DNA from: Nocardiopsis dassonvillei subsp. dassonvillei DSM 43111
GTDB taxonomy: Bacteria; Actinomycetota; Actinomycetes; Streptosporangiales; Streptosporangiaceae
Length of the DNA: 64,000 bases
NCBI RefSeq assembly: GCF_000092985.1
Contig: NC_014211.1
Coordinates: forward strand, 372,001-436,000
Direction: 5' to 3'
Part shown: positions 57,716 through 64,000 of the stretch, piece by piece
Layout: every line of letters starts with the position of its first letter
How positions within the stretch are numbered: position 1 is the first letter of the stretch
Program-made: the position numbers and the translations under genes
The notes under the pieces: model-generated
Told to the model about the DNA's origin: nothing
The model's input: only the letters and a program-made list of their open reading frames with translations
Databases searched by the model: none

Positions 57716-59701
57716 GTGAGTTCCGAGCGCGCGCCCCTCAGCGCCGAAGCCGTGCTGGCCGCCTCAGCGGACGCGGTGGTCTGCGTCGACAGCGAACTCC
57801 GAGTCACCCTCTGGAACCCGGCCGCCGAGCGGTTGTTCGGTTGGCGTGCGGAGGAGGTGCTCGGGGGCGAGCTGCCGATCGTCCCCGCCGAGCTGAGGGC
57901 CGAGCACGGCGCGGTGCTCGAACACGTGCGCGCCGGAACCCCGCTGTCCATCCACACCCGCCGGGTGCGCAGGGACGGCGGGGTCGTCGACGTGCGGATC
58001 AACACCAACCGGGTGCCCGACGCCGACGGCGGCGTGGCCGGGTGGGTGCTCAACCTCTACCCCTCCGACAGCGACGTGCAGGCCCGCTCCTCGGCGATGG
58101 AGCGGGCCCGTCTCGTGCGGCGGCTCACCGACGTGGTCGTCGACATCAACGCCGACCTCAGCCTCAAGACCGTGCTCGACCGCATCTCCCGCGGCATCAC
58201 CGAGCTCACCGGGGCGGACGCGGGCGGCTTCGTCCTGCTCAACGAGGACCGCGTGGAGCTGGTCAGCATCTCGGAGCTGTCGGAGGACCTCCAGGGGTTC
58301 AGCTCGGCGCTGGACGACAGCCTGTTCGGCGAGCTGCTGCGCAGCGGCAAGTCCGTGCTGCTGGCCAACGAGGACACCCGCGGCCTCCAGGACCTGGTCT
58401 GGGCCGACCTGCCCGGGCTGCACACCATCGCGCTGGGCGTGTCCAACGTGCACGGCCGCCCCTACGGCGCCCTGTACGCGCTCTACAGCCAGCGCAAGGT
58501 CGGGCACGTGGAGCTGGAGCTGCTCGAACTGCTCGCCGCGCACGCCGGGGTGGCGATCGGCAACGCGCTGGCCTACGAGGAGCTCAACCGCCAGCGCGTC
58601 CACGAGCAGGCCGTGGCCGACTCCAGCGCCGACGGGATCGCCGTGCTCGACTTCGGCGGCCGGGTGCGCAAGTGGAACCGGTCGGCGGTGGAGCTCACCG
58701 GTTACACGGCCGAGGTGATGGAGGGGCGCCACCCGCCCTTCCCGCTGCCCGCCTGCCACGGCCAGCCCGTCAAGCACAAGCTCCGCGACGGCCGCTGGCT
58801 GGAGATCCTGATGGCGCAGATCCCGCGCACCCACGAGTGGGTGGTGGACTTTCGCGACATCACCGCGCAGAAGGCCATGGAGGACGAGCGGGAGGAGTTC
58901 CTGGCCACGAGCGGGCACGAGCTGCGCACCCCCATCACCGTTATCCACGGCTACGCCACCACGCTCCTGCGCAAGTGGTCCCGGCTCAGCCCGGACTCGC
59001 AGTACCAGGCCGTCGGCACCATCGCGGAGCGCTCCTCGGCCCTGGCCGCGCTGGTGGACCGGCTCCAGCTGGGCTCGGACGTCGCCCGCGGCGAGATGCG
59101 GGTCGGCCGCGACCGGTTCGACCTGCCCGAGGTGCTGCGGCAGGCGGTCAGCGCCTTCCGCCCTCTGTCCGATCGGCACGACGTCACCCTGGACGACCTG
59201 CCCGACCTACCGCACACGGCGGGCGACCCGCTGGCCACGGGCATGATCATGGACCAGCTGCTGGACAACGCCCTCAAGTTCTCGCCCCGGGGCGGGGCCG
59301 TGCGCGTGAGCGCGCGGGAGGAGGGCGACGCCGTCGCGGTCATGGTCGACGACGAGGGCGTGGGGCTGCGTCAGGGCGACGAGGAGCGGATCTTCGACCG
59401 CTTCGTGCAGTCCGGGGTGCGCGGTGAGGAGTCCCGCTTCGGGGGGCTCGGGCTCGGTCTCTACATCGTGCGCCAGCTGGCCAGGGACCAGGGCGGCGAC
59501 GTGACCGCCCAGCGCCTGGAGCGAGGGACGCGCATGCGGTTCACCGTGCCGCTGCACTCCGGGGAGGATCCGGAGCCCTCTCCACGCGGCGAACCGCTCC
59601 ACAGGCAACCTGAGTCCCAGGAAACAACAAAAACCTCATCAACCCCTGAACCCCTGTCCCGTCAGCGATCCCCGCGCCGACGTGCGAGTCGTACGCCGTG
59701 A
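57716..59701 (+). CDS. PAS-GAF-PAS sensor histidine kinase
   Basis: A 661-residue soluble kinase. PAS (residues ~12-110, VVCVDSELRVTLWNPAAERL), GAF (~130-280, GFVLLNEDRVELVSI ... LELLAAHAGVAIGNAL), second PAS (~300-385, IAVLDFGGRVRKWNRSAVEL), HisKA with SGHELRTP (His401), and HATPase (NALKFSPRGG, DDEGVGL, GGLGLGLYIVRQLA) follow in order. There are no membrane helices, so it senses a cytoplasmic cue. No response regulator is adjacent; the next genes are RsbW-like and STAS proteins, suggesting a partner-switching output. The tail after residue 620 is disordered. Confidence 0.9.
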   Translation: MSSERAPLSAEAVLAASADAVVCVDSELRVTLWNPAAERLFGWRAEEVLGGELPIVPAELRAEHGAVLEHVRAGTPLSIHTRRVRRDGGVVDVRINTNRVPDADGGVAGWVLNLYPSDSDVQARSSAMERARLVRRLTDVVVDINADLSLKTVLDRISRGITELTGADAGGFVLLNEDRVELVSISELSEDLQGFSSALDDSLFGELLRSGKSVLLANEDTRGLQDLVWADLPGLHTIALGVSNVHGRPYGALYALYSQRKVGHVELELLELLAAHAGVAIGNALAYEELNRQRVHEQAVADSSADGIAVLDFGGRVRKWNRSAVELTGYTAEVMEGRHPPFPLPACHGQPVKHKLRDGRWLEILMAQIPRTHEWVVDFRDITAQKAMEDEREEFLATSGHELRTPITVIHGYATTLLRKWSRLSPDSQYQAVGTIAERSSALAALVDRLQLGSDVARGEMRVGRDRFDLPEVLRQAVSAFRPLSDRHDVTLDDLPDLPHTAGDPLATGMIMDQLLDNALKFSPRGGAVRVSAREEGDAVAVMVDDEGVGLRQGDEERIFDRFVQSGVRGEESRFGGLGLGLYIVRQLARDQGGDVTAQRLERGTRMRFTVPLHSGEDPEPSPRGEPLHRQPESQETTKTSSTPEPLSRQRSPRRRASRTP

Positions 59702-59825
59702 TTCATCTCGCGGTGGGTTTCCTCCCGAGGTGAACGGGGCATTTCCACCCCTGGTGGAATTCGCTGGCACACATCGGGCGGGTTCCGGACGGCCCGAGAA
59801 AGCACCAACGCGCAGGGATTTCGAC

Positions 59826-60440
59826 GTGTCAGGAGACCACACCCCACTCGACGCGGGTGACCGCCCGCACAAGGTCGAGCGGAGCGTCACGCTCCCCCAC
59901 ACCCCCGCCACCGTGGCCGGTGCCAGGCAGCGGCTCTGTCGCGACCTCCGCGCCCTGCGGATCAGCGAGGAGTGCGTGGACGACGCGGCCCTCGTCCTCA
60001 GCGAGCTCGTCAGCAACGCCCTCCGCCATGCCAGGCCCCTGCCCGCCTCCGAGAACCCCGAGGACAGCGTCGGCGTGTCCTGGCGGGCCGAGGTGGACCG
60101 CGGCTCGGGGGCGTGCGGCTGGGTGGAGATCGCCGTCCGCGACGGCGGATCCAGCACCATGCCCCGGGTGGCCCGGCCCTCGATCTCCGGCCTGGGCGGC
60201 CGGGGCCTGGGCATCGTCCAGTCCCTGTCCGGCCGCTGGGGCACCGAGATGGACGCGACCACCACCACGGTGTGGGCTGTCCTGGAGATCCCCGCCGAGG
60301 GCTCGGCCGCCGAGAAGGAGGACACGGCCCGGGGACTCCCGGAGGGTTTCGGGGCGAGCTCGTACCCGGACGCCGCCGACGTCGTCGAGCTGCGGCTGGG
60401 CGTCGCGGAGGACACCAGGGCCCGCAGCGCCCTGCTCTGA
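59826..60440 (+). CDS. RsbW-like ATP-binding anti-sigma/serine kinase
   Basis: A 204-residue protein with a HATPase_c_2 domain. The N box is LVLSELVSNALRHAR, the G1 box VEIAVRDGG, and the G2 box SGLGGRGLGIVQSL. RsbW/SpoIIAB-type proteins bind a sigma factor and phosphorylate a STAS antagonist, and a STAS gene follows after 109 bases. The GTG has AGGGA seven bases upstream. A ~45-residue acidic tail follows the domain. A sigma factor gene is not in the neighbourhood. Confidence 0.88.
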   Translation: MSGDHTPLDAGDRPHKVERSVTLPHTPATVAGARQRLCRDLRALRISEECVDDAALVLSELVSNALRHARPLPASENPEDSVGVSWRAEVDRGSGACGWVEIAVRDGGSSTMPRVARPSISGLGGRGLGIVQSLSGRWGTEMDATTTTVWAVLEIPAEGSAAEKEDTARGLPEGFGASSYPDAADVVELRLGVAEDTRARSALL

Positions 60441-60445
60441 GGGAG

Positions 60446-60461
60446 GCCGCCGCGCGGCGGC
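60446..60461. terminator. GC hairpin after the RsbW-like gene
   Basis: GCCGCCG-CG-CGGCGGC is a perfect palindrome just after the stop codon. It lacks a U tract and could attenuate transcription before the STAS gene, which has its own promoter. Confidence 0.35.
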
Positions 60462-60549
60462 GCCGCCACCGGCGGAGGAACGTCACCGATGTCGCGAAAC
60501 ACCGCCAACGAGGTGGCCCGGCGCTGGTGGGGCCGCTACAGTCACGACT

Positions 60550-60906
60550 GTGGAGTTGAAGATATCAAGCCGGTCTCAGCAAGACGTCGCGGTGGTAACC
60601 GTTGGCGGTGAGATCGACCTGTACACGGCGCCCCAGTTGCGTGACGAGCTCATCGGAGCCCTGGAGGACGGGGCGCGACGGCTGGTCGTCGACATGTCGC
60701 GGGTGGAGTTCTGCGACTCGACCGGCATCAGCGTGCTGCTCTCCGCCATGAAGCGCTCCCGCGACAAGGACGGCGATCTGGAACTCGTGGCTCCGAGGCC
60801 CGCGGTGACCAAGGTCCTGGAGGTCACCGGGCTCGACGCGGTGTTCGTCATCCACCCCGATCTCGACGCGTTGCCGGTGGCCGCGGGAACCGGCACCGCC
60901 CAGTAG
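60550..60906 (+). CDS. STAS-domain anti-sigma factor antagonist
   Basis: A 118-residue STAS protein: VTVGGEIDLYTAPQLRDELI, then the phosphorylatable serine in VEFCDSTGISVLLSAMKRS, and LEVTGLDAVFVIHPDLDAL. It should be the phosphorylation target of the RsbW-like kinase just upstream. TACAGT (60537-60542) ends seven bases before the GTG and no Shine-Dalgarno is visible, so it is probably transcribed leaderless from its own promoter. Confidence 0.92.
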   Translation: MELKISSRSQQDVAVVTVGGEIDLYTAPQLRDELIGALEDGARRLVVDMSRVEFCDSTGISVLLSAMKRSRDKDGDLELVAPRPAVTKVLEVTGLDAVFVIHPDLDALPVAAGTGTAQ

Positions 60907-60917
60907 ACGGGACACGC

Positions 60918-61766
60918 GTGCTTCGTGGGGAGGGCTCCGGTCCCGAGGGGGCCGCGATCGCCGTGGTCATCGCCGCCAAGGACGAGGCGGTGCGCGTGGG
61001 CAGCACCGTCGAGGCCGCCCGCGCACTGCCCGGGGTGGACCTGGTCGTCGTGGTCGACGACGGCTCCGCCGACCGCACGGCCGAACTCGCGCTCGACGCC
61101 GGGGCCCGGGTGATCAGGCACAGCCGCAACCGCGGCAAGGGGGCCGCGATGGAGACGGGTGCGGAGGGCGTCCGGCTCATCGAGGAGCACGAGGCGGGGG
61201 ACGGGTCCCCGCGCTCCCCCCGACACCTGCTGTTCCTGGACGCCGACCTGGAGGCGACCGCCGCGGAGGCGGCGCCGCTCGTCGAACCGGTCCGCGACGG
61301 CAAGGCCGACATGACCATCGCCCTCTTCCCCGCGACCCGCATGCGCCTGGGCGGCCACGGGTTCGTGGTGCGCCTCGCGCGCGGCGGCGTCCGCAAGGCC
61401 ACCGGGTGGGAGCCCGAGCAGCCCCTCAACGGCCAGCGCTGCCTCACGCGCGCGGCCTTCGAGGCGGCCAGGCCGCTGGCCCCCGGCTTCGGCGTGGAGA
61501 CCGGCCTGACCATCGACGTGCTGCGGGCGGGCTACCGGGTGCTGGAGGTGGAGGTGCCGCTGGAGCACCGGGCCACCGGCACCGACCTGCGCGCGCAGCT
61601 GCACCGTGCCCACCAGTTCGCGGACGTGGCCCGTGCCCTGGCGGTGCGCGAGCTGCGGCCCACCGTGCGGCGCGGGTGGGAGCGGACCCGTGAGCGCACA
61701 CGCACGGCGGGACGGCAACTGTCCCGCAAAATCGGGCACATGACTTGGAGAAACCGCCCGAAGTAG
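60918..61766 (+). CDS. Family 2 glycosyltransferase
   Basis: A 282-residue GT-A protein. AVVIAAKDEAVRVGSTVEAA and VVVVDDGSADRTAELA form the nucleotide-sugar site, LFLDADLEAT is the DxD metal motif, and RHSRNRGKGAAMETG resembles glucosyl-phosphoglycerate or dolichyl-phosphate-sugar transferases. The donor and acceptor are unknown. It begins 11 bases after the STAS gene and may be cotranscribed. The basic C-terminus (RRGWERTRERTRTAG) could bind membrane. Confidence 0.85.
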   Translation: MLRGEGSGPEGAAIAVVIAAKDEAVRVGSTVEAARALPGVDLVVVVDDGSADRTAELALDAGARVIRHSRNRGKGAAMETGAEGVRLIEEHEAGDGSPRSPRHLLFLDADLEATAAEAAPLVEPVRDGKADMTIALFPATRMRLGGHGFVVRLARGGVRKATGWEPEQPLNGQRCLTRAAFEAARPLAPGFGVETGLTIDVLRAGYRVLEVEVPLEHRATGTDLRAQLHRAHQFADVARALAVRELRPTVRRGWERTRERTRTAGRQLSRKIGHMTWRNRPK

Positions 61767-61802
61767 CCACATGGGTGCAGTGTGTAGCTATACGCTCGCT
61801 CC

Positions 61803-63026
61803 GTGTTCACTACGATCCTGGCTTTGACGGGAATGCTCTCGGGACTGGGCGCGCTCGCCCTCGGCTGGCACGCGCTGTCCAGGACCCGTGCGGTCGGCAG
61901 CGAGTCCCAGGCACTCGCCCAGCGGGCGGCCGCGGTCAGCGCCTCGGGCGTGGACCCCTTCGCCGTGCGCGACGTGGCGGTGCTCCACTACGACGCCCTG
62001 GAGGAGATGTCGGGCGCCCGCTCCTTCTCCCTGGCGCTGCTCAACAGCGAGGGTGACGGCGTCGTCGTCACCTCCATCAACGGGCGCACCGAGTCGCGCA
62101 CCTACGCCAAGGCGGTGGTGGGCGGGGAGTGCGACACCCTGCTCAGCCCGGAGGAGTACCGGGTCGTCCGGTCGGCACGCCTGGGGGAGGGCGTCGGCGC
62201 CGCCGCGACCGCGGGAGGCCCCCCGGCGCGGGCGGCTTCCTCCGCCGGGGGCCGGCCGGTGACTCCGTCCGCGCCTCGGGAGGAACCCGGGTCCCCGCCA
62301 GCCCGGGACGAGGAGCGGGGCGCGCGTGAGGGCGCGGAGGCGGTTGACGAGGGATCGGACCGGGAGCGGCGCGAGGCCCACCCGGCAGCCTCAACCGGTA
62401 CGGGCGACTCGGCTGCCCGGACCGCCTCGGCCGCTCCGACAACCTCAGCCGTCCCGTCCGTCGCGGACGACGGTCGGGAGGACGTGGAAGACGCTCCGGC
62501 AGCCTCAGTCGCCCCGAACGGCACGGGCGCGACCCGGGAGAACGCGGAACCGGCTCCGGCGGGCCCGTCAGCACGGACGGCCCGCGCCACCGAGCCCGTC
62601 GCGGATGACAGCCGAGAGGCTTCCGAGGTCATGCCGGCCTCAACCGGCACGGGAGTCTCGGCCGTCCGGCCCGCCTCAACCGCTCCGGCAGCCTCGTTCA
62701 ACCCGGCAGTCCCGGGCGGCGGCCGGGAGGAGCAGGAGCCCCGCGGCCTCGTCTCCGTGATCCGCAGGACCATCGGGCGCGCCGGCGCCGACCGTCGGCC
62801 CCCCGTCCAGGCCGTGCGGTCGGGTGTCGGAGCGGCGAGGCCCATCGCCTCCGCCAACGTCACGGTGCGGCCGGGGCCCTCCGCCGCCGCGGCGGGGAGC
62901 ACGGGGACTTCGGCCACCGGGACCGCGACGGCCGCCGAGCCGCGCCCGGAGGCCCCGACCGACGAGGGGACCGGCGGGGAGGGCACCCGGGAGGCGGAGG
63001 CCCCCGCGCCGGAGGCGCGCGGATGA
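61803..63026 (+). CDS. DUF4446 family protein with long disordered C-terminal tail
   Basis: A 407-residue protein. One membrane helix (LALTGMLSGLGALALGW) is followed by the DUF4446 core to about residue 135 (VLHYDALEEMSGARSFSLAL, GDGVVVTSINGRTESRTYAK). The family is normally about 150-180 residues. Here ~270 extra residues are Ala/Thr/Glu/Pro/Arg-rich with degenerate repeats (ASTGTG, VADDGRE/VADDSRE). Codon bias stays coding-like, so the tail seems real. TACGCT ends six bases before the GTG, suggesting leaderless transcription. The function of DUF4446 is unknown. Confidence 0.78.
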   Translation: MFTTILALTGMLSGLGALALGWHALSRTRAVGSESQALAQRAAAVSASGVDPFAVRDVAVLHYDALEEMSGARSFSLALLNSEGDGVVVTSINGRTESRTYAKAVVGGECDTLLSPEEYRVVRSARLGEGVGAAATAGGPPARAASSAGGRPVTPSAPREEPGSPPARDEERGAREGAEAVDEGSDRERREAHPAASTGTGDSAARTASAAPTTSAVPSVADDGREDVEDAPAASVAPNGTGATRENAEPAPAGPSARTARATEPVADDSREASEVMPASTGTGVSAVRPASTAPAASFNPAVPGGGREEQEPRGLVSVIRRTIGRAGADRRPPVQAVRSGVGAARPIASANVTVRPGPSAAAAGSTGTSATGTATAAEPRPEAPTDEGTGGEGTREAEAPAPEARG

Positions 63027-63127
63027 CTGCTCCGACGCGGCCCGGACTCCGGCCCGGCCCCGGCCCCGGGCCCGCGTCGTGTCCCGAACCGCCGCCCCCG
63101 GCGCACCGGTCCGTATAGCCTGGTGTT

Positions 63128-64000
63128 ATGCCCAACCGCTACGCCTACCTCGGCCCCGAGGGCACCTTCACCGAAGCCGCACTGCGCAACCTGCGTCCGG
63201 ACGCGCCCGACGAGGCCCGCGTTCCCTGCGAGGGGGTAGCCGCGGTCTTCGACGCGGTCCGCTCCGGCGCGGTCGACGGCGGAGTCGTCCCCCTGGAGAA
63301 CTCGGTCGAGGGCGGTGTCACCGCGACCATCGCCGAACTCGTCAACGGCGACCCGCTCCTCGTCACCGGCGAGACCGCGGTCCCGGTCGAGTTCTCCCTG
63401 TTCGCGCGGGGCGGGACGGTGCTGGAGGACGTCAAGCGGGTGGCCACCCACCCCCACGCCCTCGCCCAGTGCCGGGGCTGGCTCTCCCGCAACCTGCCCG
63501 ACGCGGACACGCACACCGTCTCCTCCACGGCCGCCGCCGCGCGCGCCGTCTCCGAGCCCGGCGCGCCCTACGACGCGGCCATCTGCGCCGTGATCGCCGG
63601 GGAGCGCTACGGCCTGCACGCCCTGGCCTCCGGTATCGGCGACCGCTCCGACGCGGCCACCCGCTTCATCTACCTGTCCCGGCCCGGCGTCCTGCCCGGG
63701 CCCACCGGAGCCGACCTGACCTCGCTCGTCGCCTTCATCGCCGACGACCACCCCGGTGCCCTGATCGAGGTGCTCAACCAGTTCGCCGTGCGCGGGGTCA
63801 ACCTCACCCGGCTGGAGTCGCGCCCCACCGGCGACCGGCTCGGCAGCTACTGCTTCTGCATCGACGCCGAGGGACACGTGGCCGAGGCCCGGGTCGGCGA
63901 GGCCCTCATGGGCATCCGGCGGGTGTGCCGGGACGTGCGCTTCCTGGGCAGCTACCCGCGCAGCGGCCGGACCACCGAGAACGACCCGCCGCTGCGGCCC
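63128..64000 (+). CDS. pheA: Prephenate dehydratase, 5' part (runs off the window)
   Basis: The frame is open to the window end (291 codons), close to the full ~300-residue length. Prephenate dehydratase converts prephenate to phenylpyruvate in phenylalanine synthesis. YLGPEGTFTEAAL, VPLENSVEGGV and the catalytic TRF motif in SDAATRFIYL define the enzyme domain. The ACT domain (VAFIADDHPGALIEVLNQFA, LTRLESRPT) carries the GAL and ESRP motifs for phenylalanine feedback. TAGCCT ends six bases before the ATG, suggesting a leaderless transcript. Confidence 0.95.
   Translation, partial: MPNRYAYLGPEGTFTEAALRNLRPDAPDEARVPCEGVAAVFDAVRSGAVDGGVVPLENSVEGGVTATIAELVNGDPLLVTGETAVPVEFSLFARGGTVLEDVKRVATHPHALAQCRGWLSRNLPDADTHTVSSTAAAARAVSEPGAPYDAAICAVIAGERYGLHALASGIGDRSDAATRFIYLSRPGVLPGPTGADLTSLVAFIADDHPGALIEVLNQFAVRGVNLTRLESRPTGDRLGSYCFCIDAEGHVAEARVGEALMGIRRVCRDVRFLGSYPRSGRTTENDPPLRP

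Overview
The window is high-GC actinobacterial chromosome. The 16S rRNA sequence, WhiB and CrgA proteins, a PASTA kinase, the actinobacterial order pstP-rodA-pbpA-pknA-pknB, frequent GTG starts and apparently leaderless genes point to the Nocardiopsis/Streptomonospora group (Nocardiopsaceae). The genus is inferred from 16S wording, not from a search.

Layout. (a) 1-8939: the 3' part of ppk with a MutT1-like Nudix/phosphatase gene, an SRPBCC protein, a secreted His/Asp/Lys repeat protein, an M50-like membrane peptidase, a STAS antagonist, a 783-residue membrane protein and an AMACR-type racemase. (b) 8940-18349: rsmA, preceded by what looks like a remnant of rpfB; a divergent PspC/LiaF-like and PspC-kinase/LuxR regulator envelope-stress module; a nucleoside hydrolase; and a PcrA/UvrD helicase. 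(c) 18350-24100: one complete rRNA operon (16S-23S-5S, no spacer tRNA) with promoter, leader and terminator. (d) 24100-31134: a gene-poor stretch with a small HTH protein, an orphan XRE regulator, a DLW-39 protein, tRNA-Ala, a WblA/WhiB4-type regulator and two membrane-associated proteins. (e) 31135-42985: the conserved origin-proximal growth and division block ppiA, rhomboid protease, crgA, pknB, pknA, pbpA, rodA, pstP, fhaB, fhaA, then tRNA-Leu, followed by three 86-bp tandem repeats. (f) 43528-55461: a nine-gene minus-strand carbohydrate-utilisation locus (GH3 glycosidase, Gfo/Idh/MocA oxidoreductase, five-gene Opp-type ABC transporter, DUF6807 protein, cupin). Its promoter carries palindromic operators directly downstream of the -10 box. 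(g) 55812-64000: tenA, an SSI-like lipoprotein, a rhodanese, a PAS-GAF-PAS histidine kinase with RsbW-like and STAS partner-switching genes, a GT2 glycosyltransferase, a DUF4446 protein with a long disordered tail, and pheA cut by the window end.

How the parts work together. Region (e) is a single phospho-signalling and septal/lateral wall synthesis operon: PknA/PknB kinases, PstP phosphatase, FHA readers and the RodA/PbpA synthase pair. Region (f) probably imports and hydrolyses a plant-derived oligosaccharide. The CGAAA-N-TTTCG operator resembles xylan-type regulation, although no regulator gene lies nearby. The best candidates for a second look are the rpfB remnant, the operator-promoter arrangements at 3263 and 55461, the 86-bp repeats after tRNA-Leu, the G-quadruplex motif between 23S and 5S, the SSI-like lipoprotein and the paired DnaA boxes. 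I found no CRISPR array, prophage or intact insertion sequence.
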